Below, in pieces: positions 21,821-31,982 of a DNA stretch of 64,000 bases; within the stretch, counting starts at the first letter, position 1; every line of letters begins with the position of its first letter. Source of the DNA: Lineus longissimus. Lineage: Eukaryota; Nemertea; Pilidiophora; Heteronemertea; Lineidae. The stretch is from positions 10,854,501 to 10,918,500 of the forward strand of contig NC_088315.1 of the NCBI RefSeq assembly GCF_910592395.1, written 5' to 3'. Below the pieces are notes generated by a model. The model made no database searches. It was given only the letters and a program-made list of their open reading frames with translations, and had not been told where the DNA came from. A program made the translations under genes and the position numbers.

Positions 21821-21829
21821 GGAATCGCT

Positions 21830-22020
21830 CCTTGGTGTACTATAAATGGAACTTCGGCATCTTCTAACGTAAGGTCTTGTAGTAATGACGGAGTGTCTTC
21901 TTGCATTAATGTAGTCATAATTTTGTTTTTTATAGCTGGGGATAACAAACGAATGTCCCTAAGTACCCTCAGGGCCCTCCTTTCATCTCCTCCTTCCGAT
22001 TTGATTGATGGTGATTCCAT
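21830..22020 (-). pseudogene. gag: Gypsy B Gag N-terminus, frameshifted
   Basis: This is the start of a frame that continues to 21517 but is Gag-like only in its first ~63 codons (RVLRDIRLLSPAIKNKIMTT). It has the right place and strand to be the beginning of Gag, with a single frame change joining it to the 490-codon frame. Alternatively it is a short upstream ORF of the element leader. Confidence 0.45.
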
Positions 22021-22054
22021 TCTGATGATGTATGAACTTTATTTGGGATGGTTG

Positions 22055-22091
<37 letters not shown>

Positions 22092-23013
22092 GACCTGTAA
22101 TACAAAGGGAATTTGAAATAGACTATGATGATTTTGGATTTTTTTTTTATGAAGCCTGAAAAAAATTGATGGTGATGCAGCAAAATGACGGTAAACGATG
22201 GTGGAGGGATGAAGTGAATGATGAATGTCATGAAATGAGTGCAGGGTTAAATAATTGCAAATTATAGACGTGCGTTGTGTCACAAGAAACTTTTTGAAAG
22301 CAAAGTAATCGACCAAGTTATTTATGAACAATTCTATCCCAAGCGCTATAAAATTAACCAGGTGACTTTATGACACCAAAATAATCTAAACCCATGGAAA
22401 ATCATCTAAAAAACCGAAGCTCTATGAAACTTAACTTAAAATGCATTCACAACAAAAATGTACAACTTAATGAACATGCCGGCCATAAGGTACATGCAAC
22501 ATAATGAGAATAACTAAATCAAATGTCAGTGATCACACAAAACTGAATTTCACAGTGTCAGTCAACCAAAAAGAATGTTCCGACGCGGTCACAGTTCAAC
22601 GTAAGAAATAAAGGAAACGAAAATGTCAATCCCTCTGAGTAGTCAACACAGCTCAGTGTTAAGCGAACCAAACAAAAAAACGAATGTGCACATGACTTGG
22701 AGGTAGAACACCCCCCGTACGCGTCGCGATTTTCAGCTAATAGAGACCTTTCGCTACGCCGTTCCGAGAACCGCTACACCGAGAACGTTTCTCGATCCGA
22801 TCCCGTTCCCGGAAACACTGAAACGCGTTCTGCATGGCCGTCACCGAGAAACGATTTCTCGGCGGAACGGCGTAGCGAAAGGTCCCTATTCGAATACTAG
22901 TATCTACACGATCCAGGTCGTCACTTCAAATCATCATGCATTATCGATATCGTAGGGTAGACTCCCCGGGTTGGTTTCAATCATTGTTGTCAATGGACGG
23001 CTAAGCCCCCAAA
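22021..23013. other. Gypsy B 5' leader, with poly-T and a MITE-like insert
   Basis: Non-coding leader between the 5' LTR and gag. It has a ~28-nt T-run at about 22059-22086 and the hairpin element at 22739-22890. Next to the LTR, on the minus strand, tttgggggcttagccgtcc (about 22995-23013) is the candidate primer-binding site. Confidence 0.5.
22739..22890. repeat. 152-bp hairpin (MITE-like) in the Gypsy B leader
   Basis: The arms 22739-22766 and 22863-22890 match over 28 bp with one mismatch (acctttcgctacgccgttcc/complement). The interior has further CG-rich inverted pieces (gagaacgtttctcg; cgagaaacgatttctcg). It is CpG-rich, unlike its surroundings. No clear target-site duplication. A frame across it (22697-22900) is an artefact of the palindrome. 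Confidence 0.75.
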
Positions 23014-23431
23014 TGTGGCCGATATTTCCGGCCAGTGGCCAAATTAGCAGGCATACAGGCACCTGCAAGCACATAGAATTAAGGATAAGCAAGGAATAAT
23101 GTTATAGTAGAGTGATAAACTCAAGGAATGGCTTTTAATGACGGAATGACGGAATATATTTACAATTTACAGAACACGAATATGTACATACCTGCAAGCA
23201 CATAGAATTAAGGATAAGCAAGGAATAATGTTATAGTAGAGTGATAAACTCAAGGAATGGCACTGGGCCACACCAAACATTTACTTAAATAGGTATAAGT
23301 ATATATATTATGTAATGATTAAAGGTATTAAAGAGCATTAAAACGAGTGTATTGAAAAAGGCAAGACCAGCTTGTGCTGCCATCTGGAATGGGCAGCACA
23401 ACTATTAAAGACATTAACCCATTCTCCCACA
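23014..23431 (-). repeat. Gypsy B 5' LTR (long form)
   Basis: 418 bp. It contains two copies of a 71-bp segment (23061-23131, 23190-23260) separated by 58 bp that holds gacggaatgacggaat. It is otherwise ~99% identical to the 15327-15615 LTR. Confidence 0.9.
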
Positions 23432-23865
23432 TTCAGCTTCCTAAAGGTGGCAGTTTTAGGAGTAGCCAGTGGGCGCACAAGTTTTAGAGAACAATGAACA
23501 GCGTAATGATCTTTGGTTGATAACGATGGATCGACAGTGACATCACTAATTATATCATCTGCACCTCGATGCGACAACAGCTGGTCAAGAATATGACCTT
23601 TCGCATGAGTCGGCTCAACCACATGCTGAACAAGTTCGAACGCATCAAGCATGTTGCTGAAGGATACTACGAGGGAATGATCAGTTTTGTCCAAGTGGAT
23701 GTTGAAGTCACCTGCCAAAAGCAGATGTTTCGTTACCGAGACAACACTTTCAAGGAAAGACCCAAATTCCGCTATGAACTCCTGAACGTTACGCGGGAAG
23801 CCATCTGGTCGATAGACATTTGCAAGGTTCATGCAATTTACAACCATCTCAGAGTACTTTGGGAT
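23432..23865 (-). pseudogene. LINE APE-type endonuclease, C-terminal part
   Basis: This is the upstream continuation of the LINE ORF on the far side of Gypsy B. It reads NLANVYRPDG, LLLAGDFNIHLDK and STKDHYAVHCSL, that is, the late motifs of an apurinic-like endonuclease including the terminal DH pair. A stop in the LINE frame and the switch to Gypsy A protease homology put the 5' truncation at about 23865. The first ~100 residues of the endonuclease are missing. Confidence 0.85.
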
Positions 23866-24660
23866 GTGATATTACCTGTGCCAATGGGGGAAAAATTACC
23901 CCTTGGGGATCGGTAAAATTGCAGATCTCCTTATTAGATAAAAACATCATCCAACAGGTAGAATTTCTGAAAGGTATCACTCAACCTTTAATTTTGGGAA
24001 TGGACTTTTTGACTGCAAATGACATTATTCTAAATTTGAAAAATAGCACCTTGCAAATGGATGACATTATCATACCGATAAACACTGATGCTAAATTTGT
24101 GGCAAGAGTACGATTACTGTGTCAAAATACTGTCATTATACCACCTAGATCAGAAGCTATCATTCGAGTATTTACAGCTGGTAGAAATAAGGCTGAAGGA
24201 CAAGCAGGTTTTTTAGATCCACATAACAAATTATTTCAGAAACATGGGCTGTTTGGAGCCCATAGCATTGGTATCATTAAACGCCGGGTATGTCCGATGA
24301 CAGTTTTAAATCCCTCAAATGCACCAATTCGAGTATTCAAAGGGGCACATCTTGCTACCCTGTCTACGGTTGATCTTGACGCAAAAATACCAGATGAAGA
24401 GTTCATGTCTGTAGATGATGAAGGCATTGACAATGAACCAAATACACCATTGTTGTCACAATTAAAAGACTTGGTTGAAAAATCATCATTAACTGGTACT
24501 GATAAAGACGAATTAGAAGCTTTGGTCTACCAATATTCGGAAATTTTTGCTGAAAATATATTAGACTTAACCGAAGCAAAAGATTTCGAATGTGAAATTG
24601 AAATGAAGTCTGGAGAGATAGTCCGATCCGAAAACGCCCTTATAGGGTGCCTTATGCACT
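23866..24660 (+). pseudogene. pol: Gypsy A pol: protease end and pre-RT region
   Basis: Gypsy A coding homology resumes after the LINE. It reads ITCANGGKITPWGSVKLQIS and PLILGMDFLTANDIIL (the conserved LGMDFL of Gypsy proteases), then the linker before RT (CQNTVIIPPRSEAIIRVF, SLTGTDKDELEALVYQYSEI). Near 24635 a one-base frame change leads to a stop. The matching continuation is in the next frame, so this segment is not expressed as a unit. Confidence 0.85.
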
Positions 24661-27328
24661 TCGTGACATTTTAGACAAGCAATTAGAAAAATTAGAAGGA
24701 GCTGGTATCATCGAACCCAGTACGTCTAGCTGGAGCTCACCTGCCTTACTAGTCCCTAAAGGAACTGGACATAGATTAATCGTGGATTTTAGAGCCGTTA
24801 ACAAACTTGTAAAATGCCAGGCAACCCCGATTCCATCTATAAATGAAACATTGACCATGTGCGGCCAAGCTTATGCCTCTATCTTTTCTACTATGGACTT
24901 GAACTCTGGATTTTTTCAATTGTAATTGTCAAAAAAGTCCCGTGAAAAACTCGCTTTTGTGACGAGCCATCCAGGTAAGCTCTGGCAGTTCTGCAGGTTG
25001 CCGATGGGTGTCTCTGCGTCACATGCGATTTTTCAGCAATTCATGCAGAGTACCATTCAGGGCGTTCCAAATACCATGGTTTACCTGGACGATATAATTT
25101 CGTTCGCTAGCTCGTGGTCAGAGCATAAACAACATTTAGAACAACTTTTTATACGACTGCGAGCAGCCAATCTCAAATTAAAACCCAGAAAATGTAAATT
25201 TGCGAGAGATCAACTGAACTTTCTTGGCCATGTTTTGAACTCTGATGGGATTCGGGTAGATGACAACAAAATTAAGGCTGTGAGTGAATATCCAAGACCA
25301 CAAAATTTGACGCAAGTCCGTGCATTTTTGGGCCTAGCAAATTATTTTTGTAAAATGATCAAAAACTTTGCTGCCATGGCACTCCCGTTGAATCAGCTTA
25401 CCAAGAAAAATGTGCGTTTCCATTGGTCACCTGAGTGTGAGGTTGCATTTGAAAAGCTTAAACTTGCATTAACAACTGCTCCTGTCTTAGCGTATCCAGA
25501 TTTTGCAAAGCCATTCTACCTGCATACAGACGCATCAAATTTCAGTATGGGTTATTCGCTAGTACAGATTAATGACAGAGGGCAGGAGGTTGTGATTGGC
25601 TATGATGGCAAAGCATTTGATTCAGCACAACGGTCATATTCGGCTTCCGAACGAGAATGTCTCGCAATAGTATGTGGCATCCAGCATTTCAACTTCTTTC
25701 TTTTCGGCAAGCCGTTTATCATCCAAAGTGACCATTCTTGTTTACAATGGCTTTTCAAACAACAAAGCGATGGTGTTCTTACAGGAAGATTGGCTAGGTG
25801 GAGTTTGATTTTGCAAAGTTATCAGTATACTATTCAACACAAAAGCGGTGCAAAATGTGGTGATGCAGACGGCCTTTCCAGACGACTGTATCACAACACA
25901 CTAAATACCATTAATTTTGAAAATTTAAACCTTTCTAAAGAGCAACGTAAAGACCCTGCGCTAAACGAAATCACTATTTATCTTGAGACCAAAGTGCTAC
26001 CTGAAGAAAAATCAGCAGCTTGCCGTTTATTGTTGCGAATTGAGCAATTTGTTCTGAAAGATGATGGATGTCTAGTGCACCTTACAACATTGAATCGGAA
26101 AGCTCATAAAGACATGTTTGTATGCCTAGTTATTTCTAGCCACCTGCGTGCAGAAATCTTACACGAACTACATGAAACAGGTTTCGGTGGGCACCAAGCA
26201 ATTGAACGTACATATTTAAAGATAAAAGAACGGTTCTATTGGGATAATCAATACGTTGACGTTAAAGAATATGTCAAATCATGTGTAGACTGCCAAATCC
26301 GTCAAACAAACAAACCTGTCACTCGGGCACCTTTAAATCCATTACCAATTTCTCCGATAATGTCTGCTTGGAGTATTGACTTTGTTGGTCCATTACCTAC
26401 CACGCCACGCGGAAATAACTATTTGGTCACTTTTATTGATAATTTCTCGTCCTGGATGGAAGCATTTCCGATTAAAGATATGACTGCAAAGACAGCAGCT
26501 ACTATCTTAGTGGACGAAATCTTCTGTCGTTTCGGAGCATTTTCTACAATTTTATCCGATAGAGGTACGCAATTTCTGTCACAACTGTTCAAAGAAACTG
26601 TACGTATGCTCGGAGCTCGGTCCTTATTCACGACGGCTTACCATCCCGCTTGTAATGGCAAACTCGAGAGACATCACAAAAGTCTGGGACAGATCCTCTC
26701 CAAGATGGTCTTGGACAAGTCACAAACATCGTGGGATCTATTTGTGCCATCGGCCTTGTTTGCCCTTCGAACGTCAGTTGGCATGGTTTCATCGAGATTC
26801 TGCCCATACGATATCGTGTACGGCCGACAGGCCCAGGTCCCCATCCATAGAGCCTTAAATCCATTGAAGGAGACATTTACCACCTACGAGGATTACTATG
26901 GTAATCTGGTCGCAAAACTTGATCTCATTCATGAAACTGTGAAGAAGAACCTGGAGGACAGTAAGCAAAAGATGCGTCACCAATACAATAAATCCGCTAA
27001 GGAAATTGACATCGAAGTCGGAGATCGTGTATGGCTCTATCATCCAGTTTTGAAGGTTGGTCAATCGAAGAAACTAACGCAAAAATGGAATGGACCATAT
27101 CGAGTCATCAGCAAGCGGGGAAATGTTAACTTCAAAATACGCACGGAGGATAACAAACCAGTAACGCAGTTTGTTCATGCCAATCGTCTCAGGCGAGTTT
27201 ACGATCCCGATAGACGACCAAAGGACCCACCTGTTCTACTTCCCCGGCTGAAGGCAAGGAACCTGTCGTGTTGCAACCAGAGGAATTTCCAAATGACGCC
27301 TTTGAACGAGACGTACAAGTGCCGTTAG
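24647..27328 (+). pseudogene. pol: Gypsy A pol: RT, RNase H, integrase
   Basis: One frame interrupted by an in-frame TAA at 24923-24925, just after DLNSGFF (RT motif A region). After the stop, RT continues with CRLPMGVSASHAIFQQ and catalytic VYLDDII (25079-25099). RNase H has HTDASNFSMGY (D202 of the 800-codon part) and SDHSCLQWL. The integrase has an HHCC finger (HETGFGGH, then CVDC), then D485 (SIDFVGPL), D545 (LSDRGTQF) and E581 (NGKLERHH), D-X35-E. A GPY-like module follows (VGDRVWLYHP, LTQKWNGPYRV). At about 27245 the frame shifts away from the chromodomain. Confidence 0.92.
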
Positions 27329-27606
27329 CACCACGAGGAGAGAAGAAGATTACACAGACACGGCGACAACGCAAAGTTCAGGAGGCCATAGGCCCTGGAT
27401 CCCAGCCTCAGGCTCCAGATCAACCCGATGACATTTATTATGTAGATAAGATCGAAGGCCATAAAATGGTCAAAAGAAAACGATGGTTCAAAATTCGTTG
27501 GGTCGGTTTCTCACAAACTACATGGGAACCAATCGAGAACATTTTGAATAAGAATTTAATCAAGACATATGATCAACAGCGGAAGTTACGCAAACGGACC
27601 GAATAG
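27245..27606 (+). pseudogene. Gypsy A integrase C-terminal chromodomain
   Basis: It is open in the +1 frame relative to the integrase. The chromodomain reads YYVDKIEGHKMVKRKRWFKI and then RWVGFSQTTWEPIENI. The three aromatic cage positions (YY, W, W/F) are recognisable. Such domains target integration to particular chromatin. One frame change near 27245 separates it from the integrase, and the stop at 27604-27606 ends pol. Confidence 0.85.
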
Positions 27607-27982
27607 GTTACTTCTTGAGTGTTTCCGTAGACATTGTAGACATTGTAAACTTTATCTCCAAATCTGAGTGATATATCATGCCTATGCCGCCTAGAAGTAT
27701 TAGCCACGGCAAAAGGCACACCTTACAGTACTTGGCTTAGTTCCAACCGTTGTTTATAAACGGAAAAATAATGCATGGTGTTAGTGCCGACAACACAAGT
27801 AGTCATTGCTACACCTGCATCTCTAACGTTTGTTTGTAAAACGAATGAATGACGTCACCAGATGCACTACGTTTAATTAAATGATTTTACGAGAATAGGA
27901 AGTAGATTTTGAAGGACAGTTATTTTCTTGACATAAACGATTCTCCCTCATATAACTACTACACAAGTTGTGGAAACTAATC
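27607..27982. other. Gypsy A spacer after pol
   Basis: AT-rich, with no open frame of note, between the pol stop and the signal-peptide frame. It could hold a splice acceptor for a subgenomic env-type transcript, but no convincing polypyrimidine-AG was pinned down. Confidence 0.4.
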
Positions 27983-28438
27983 ATGGCGTTCTTGCAATAT
28001 CGCTTGCTACTTATAGCAGTAGCAGTTATCTTAGTGACAATTGAACATGTACGTGCCGACTCGCCCAAAAAGACGATTCTACGAATCAACAGCGGAGTAG
28101 TTTTCCATTATATTTCCATTGGCCACCCAAGCCGAACAACTATTTGATACATTGCAAACTACCAGTCCACGAGATTGGTCAGTGGTCAACTCCGCTGGAG
28201 TTTTAGTTTCCTTATTGATTAATGTCATCTTACTTATCAAGGTACACAAGCTTGGTATTTTGGTCACTGCTCTTCAAGTGCCAAAGGCGACGGCACTTCC
28301 GGTTAAGGTCATTAATTCCACTGATATATTTCATTGAGTTTTTCTAAACTGCAAGAAGTTATTGAGGGTGAAAGGACAATTGAAGCTATTTTGAAATTTA
28401 CGCTATTAGTTGCAATTCTGTACATTGCTGTACGTTAG
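27983..28438 (+). pseudogene. Env-like remnant: signal peptide plus membrane segments
   Basis: ATG 27983 opens a 54-codon frame, ending at 28147, with a textbook signal peptide. A short N-region, the hydrophobic core LLLIAVAVILVTI and a VRA-D cleavage-like site are followed by a short ectodomain-like stretch (INSGVVFHYISI). An overlapping frame (28119-28337) has a hydrophobic segment (VLVSLLINVILLI). A third frame ends at 28438 with another (LKFTLLVAILYIAV) close to its stop. Order and strand fit a membrane glycoprotein-type gene after pol, as in errantivirus-like Gypsy elements, now frameshifted and probably lacking most of its ectodomain. It could instead be a small non-env membrane accessory gene. 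Confidence 0.45.
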
Positions 28439-28876
28439 TTCATCAATGACGGATGGCGTTTTTTTGGACGGCGTTTGTTTCGCCGAAGTTCAATTTCTAG
28501 TCTCGTAGCGGGCAGGACCGCCGAGTTGTTAATTGAAATTGATTCACCCGATGGGCGTGATCAGATCCTTCTCAGTCTGGGTCAGGTTCCTTGCACAGAT
28601 TGGGCTATTGCAGTGGCTCATTTGTATCGTACACTTGTTACCTTCAAACGAAGCTTCGGAATGGTACGTATTGATATACAATATCCACCTGAAATTCATT
28701 TCCAACGATACCTTTTGGCAAAAATTTACCTTCTTACATTGTTCCGGTCGAAGCTTCAGTTCTTAACAGCATCTGACCAGCCACAATACAGGCTGTACTT
28801 AAATTACGACAATGTCTGTGTTGTTTTAGCACCGCCGATACAACCGGAAGTATCTACATCTGATGTTTCGGTCTAA
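28439..28876 (+). CDS. Unassigned frame in Gypsy A (accessory?)
   Basis: The frame is open from 28439 but has no ATG near its start, so it is a decayed gene or needs splicing or a non-AUG start. The N-terminus is Arg-rich (FFGRRLFRRSSISSL). A compact globular-looking domain follows (LLIEIDSPDGRDQILLSL, TDWAIAVAHLYRTLVTFK, YRLYLNYDNVCVVLAPP). No family is recognised. It lies after the env-like remnant and well before the 3' LTR. Confidence 0.4.
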   Translation, partial: FINDGWRFFGRRLFRRSSISSLVAGRTAELLIEIDSPDGRDQILLSLGQVPCTDWAIAVAHLYRTLVTFKRSFGMVRIDIQYPPEIHFQRYLLAKIYLLTLFRSKLQFLTASDQPQYRLYLNYDNVCVVLAPPIQPEVSTSDVSV

Positions 28877-31237
28877 TATTTTACCACACCTAGCGGTAAA
28901 TTACCGGTAACTTGTTTTTGCCACTAGTATTAAATCAGATGGAACAACCTGTGCAAACGTCCATTAAAGTGTATGTTTATTGCAAAGGGCAATTTGCCAA
29001 CAGTACTTGTTTCTAAATAAGCCAGAATCATTGCTTAATTATTGGCCAGTCTTCAGCTCACATCGCTTTTACCAAGGTAGCATATTTTTCAGCATTTTTT
29101 AAGTTGAAGTTTTCATCACGAAATTAATTAAATATTTTTTTTGGTTAATACCACTTCACATTATAAAACCTTCGGTAAGAAACATTTGGGCTGAGGCAGA
29201 TGGTTGTTCTTCGTCAAATACATTAGGCAGGAAAGTTACTACGAACGTGGTCTTATTCAAATATGTCGTGACCTACTCGGTGAACGTACCTTCCCAGACA
29301 GATTAAATCTTTTCACTACGTCCGCCATTTTGTCATAATGAAACGTGCAGTAATTAAAGTTAAGGAAGATATTAATGTTCAGATTGGAAAACATTAATTG
29401 TGGGAGCCATGGGGTCTGCCTCAAACGCGCACCAAAGAATGAACAACAAGTCCAGGTTCTATTGATACGGTTTACTGAAAAAAGTAGAAAAGTGACGATA
29501 CAGAAAGTAAACAAAGGAAGAAACACATTCAAGCAATGACAACAACAACGATGACCTCAATAACTGTCCCCTGGCCCAGTGCCAAAGTTGAATACACACC
29601 ACGTAATTACCATTATAATTGAAAGAACCAATACTGGAGTACTCAAATTAACACAACAGGCTCCCAAAGATTGCATAATCACGTGACCCACATACAACCC
29701 AAACATGATTTAAACGGACTAGAGCAGGTGTAAAACAAAGGTCTTGTAAAACAAAGGTCTTGTAACATAAATAGGAAGAACTACTTCAATACACCCCCCC
29801 CCCCCCCCCACACACACACATGACACAGTACATGAATGCATGTAAAGCACATGAGAAAATACAGGGTAAACAAAAGGGCATAAAATACATAGAAAACAAT
29901 ATTACTTACAGAATGTTTAACGACCTAGAGCCTGACCATGACTCCACAGAACACAAAACTTACGAACTGGGCCACTTTGGCCAAAGATGTTTGTGATATC
30001 AGTAGATTACAAAGAGATAGGGAAAACCACTTTGGCCCTACCCACCATCTTGGAAATAACCACCCTTTTTAGAAGTAGGGAAGACCACACATACCTAACA
30101 TAACTTAAATGGCCTTCACATTAATATTGTATTGTTCTGACATATGTGGGTATTTTTTTGTTAATGAATGTTTGTTTTTGAACCACATCAGGCGGACTAT
30201 ACTCTGTACAAGTAGACGATGCTCCTATCAAGGATCACGTGACAGCTAAGTTTGCGAGTTGTGGTCAGCGTATAGCCCGTCTGTTCGTCGTTATTGTTGT
30301 TTACTGATGATGTTTGAATTATCTTCCCGATAATTTTTTCATCATTTTGGATTGTTATATTTTCCTTAAAAAAGCATTCAACGACGGATTGAGTGCCGAG
30401 AATTTTAATACATATTCTGCTTTACTCCAACCAATCCGAACAAATGAATTTTGAAATCGGATACCCTTTCAATTTGCTGCTCGAAAGCAGATCGACCATG
30501 TTACTTTTGCATGGGCGATTTATTCTGTTTCGACTGTAAAAATTAATAAACTTGGAAAAGTAACGCAAAATACGAACTAGTTTTCTCCACTCTGAAAGAC
30601 GTTCTGCTCAGGCGTTTTCGGTATTCGATATCAGGCTAAATTCTTTCAGTCCAGAATACAAGTAATTAACAAGGGTTCGTGCTCTTTGGTTTGTTGTTCA
30701 TGTCAACGAAAGTAAGCCATTCATCATAAGACGCATTTCTTCGTCTAGAAAATGCTGTTAATGCTATCACTAATTAATCACTGTCGCAGTTAACGGATAT
30801 ATATACATTTAATTACCAGGTTGAAGATGTTTGTATGCTTGTATGTTTATCTTAAAATCTTTTAGTCTGGTATTGTGTCGAACAGGGCCAAGGTATACAA
30901 TGTTACGTTTCTGTGATTGCACCCACTTTTCAGTGCCGTGTTTCTCTCATCGTTTCGTGAACGCTCGATTTTGTAGAAACATCATGACTCGTTCTTCGGT
31001 GAAGTTTGTGTCAAAGAATAGCATAGTTTATTTCAGTCAACCTTTGAAGTTATAACCAATATATAGCATTGTATGGGGGTACAGCATAGAAACGTTCCAA
31101 CGGTTTGGCTCTATTGCATATAGCTTACTTTTAATGTTTCTTTTGATAACGGCTCATGGTAAATAAGAATATCAGATTGAAACTTAAATTGCAATTGCTC
31201 GGCGACGGGTGTCGCCCTTTTTCGAAAGGGGGGATGG
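28877..31237. other. Long non-coding 3' region of Gypsy A with polypurine tract
   Basis: About 2.36 kb without a supported gene. It has a C17(CA)n microsatellite at about 29797-29820 and scattered AT-rich sequence. Immediately before the LTR, gaaaggggggatgg (31224-31237) is the polypurine tract. The length is unusual for a Gypsy 3' UTR and may include an unrecognised insertion starting near 29395 (tgtgggagcc). Confidence 0.5.
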
Positions 31238-31725
31238 TGATCGTATTGTATTTCAATGTATTCACCTTGCATTATTCCTGTTAACGGACAGGTAGGCTCT
31301 ATACAGGACCCAAATAGGTACAGGTGAGAGGATTTGAACTGACTGCGGCATTGCCCGGCGCATTGCGGTACACTGCTGGCCTTATGATTGGTGGCGTATT
31401 TTGCGCATTGACTCGGTGCATTGCAGTACGCTGCTGGCCTCCTGATTGGTGGCGTATTCGTGGTGCAGTGGCGCAGTGACGTATTCGTGATGCGGTGGCG
31501 CGGTGGCGCATTGCGGTTCATTCCCTGTCTCCTGGTTGGTTGGGTCCTGGGTAAAAAACTGCCTCTCCCTTAGCAGCGGCAGTTCCATCTTAAGTTCGCT
31601 CTTGGATAATTAAAGTGTACGTATAACATCTAATTCTCGTGTGGAGGTTCTTCCCGGTTTGATCCCGGAGTTAGTACCCAAGACTGAAACCCCCAGGAGA
31701 TCAGTAATGGAGCTCCTCGATAACA
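31238..31725 (+). repeat. Gypsy A 3' LTR
   Basis: 488 bp, starting TGATCG and ending CGATAACA. It matches 10896-11399 at ~95% with the same internal duplicated GC-rich segments, but lacks the long C-run. The TATA-like box is mutated. It is flanked by aacc (31726-31729). Confidence 0.92.
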
Positions 31726-31788
31726 AACCTTTTACAATGTTTTGACGCCTTAATACTGCTGTGTGACACTTAATTCAGTGGCCTGTGG

Positions 31789-31982
31789 TTAAAGGCCGGA
31801 AGGGGACTCTTTATGCAGCGGCTATGGAGCTAGGTAGACAAGATGAATTTACGCAATGTCACCAATAGGGTTCTATGTCACATCTGAAAGTACATTGAAA
31901 CAAGTAACACTTTCACAAGGAATATATTTAGTGCTGAACCTAACATGAACCAGTGCCCTTACTGTGTATAGTCCTCCTTTAA
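31789..31982. mobile_element. 194-bp TTAA-ended MITE
   Basis: It begins TTAAAGG...GGGGACT (31789) and ends TATAGTCCTCCTTTAA (31982): short inverted ends with TTAA at both. The interior (gctaggtagacaagatgaat, ccaataggg, acaaggaatatattta) is homologous to the left part of the 6382-7602 element. TTAA termini point to piggyBac-type transposition. Confidence 0.6.

Larger units (their letters stand above)
15327..23431 (-). mobile_element. Gypsy B: Ty3/Gypsy LTR retrotransposon inserted in the LINE
   Basis: LTRs begin TGTGGCC and end CCCACA: 15327-15615 (3' LTR in element orientation) and 23014-23431 (5' LTR). The 4-bp duplication ttca is at 15323-15326 and 23432-23435. Shared LTR sequence differs at only about three positions (~1%), so this is the youngest layer of the nest. 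Internal order on the minus strand is gag (about 22020-20348), protease/RT (20234-18195) and RNase H/integrase (18390-16090), with frameshifts in gag and pol. A polypurine tract (aagtagggggtgta on the minus strand) lies at 15616-15629. Confidence 0.93.
13111..23865 (-). mobile_element. CR1/L2-like LINE, 5'-truncated, split by Gypsy B
   Basis: A minus-strand non-LTR retrotransposon in two parts: 13111-15326 and 23432-23865, about 2.65 kb together. The 3' end shows a stem (ggcgcctt/aaggcgcc at about 13140-13178) and a short CATT repeat tail, as in CR1/L2 elements. The 5' end is cut inside the endonuclease, the usual 5' truncation. Across the Gypsy B site the frame rejoins exactly (FRKL then KDIDTEAF) when one ttca copy is removed. 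No LINE target-site duplication was recognised. Confidence 0.88.
10896..31725 (+). mobile_element. Gypsy A: chromodomain Ty3/Gypsy LTR element, split by nested insertions
   Basis: The LTRs 10896-11399 and 31238-31725 end in CGATAACA and are flanked by the 4-bp duplication aacc (10892-10895 and 31726-31729). Internal order on the plus strand is gag, UAG, protease, [LINE + Gypsy B insert, about 13111-23865], protease end, RT, RNase H, integrase, chromodomain, env-like frames, an unassigned frame, a long non-coding stretch, a polypurine tract (31224-31237) and the LTR. Without the insert it is about 10 kb, long for Gypsy because of the region after pol. The LTRs differ at about 20 positions plus a poly-C tract, so it is an old, dead copy: besides the insert, pol has frameshifts and an in-frame stop. 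Confidence 0.93.

Noticed and set aside
22697-22900. 67-codon Arg/Ser-rich frame
   Set aside because: It spans the CpG-rich palindrome and has no coding features beyond that.
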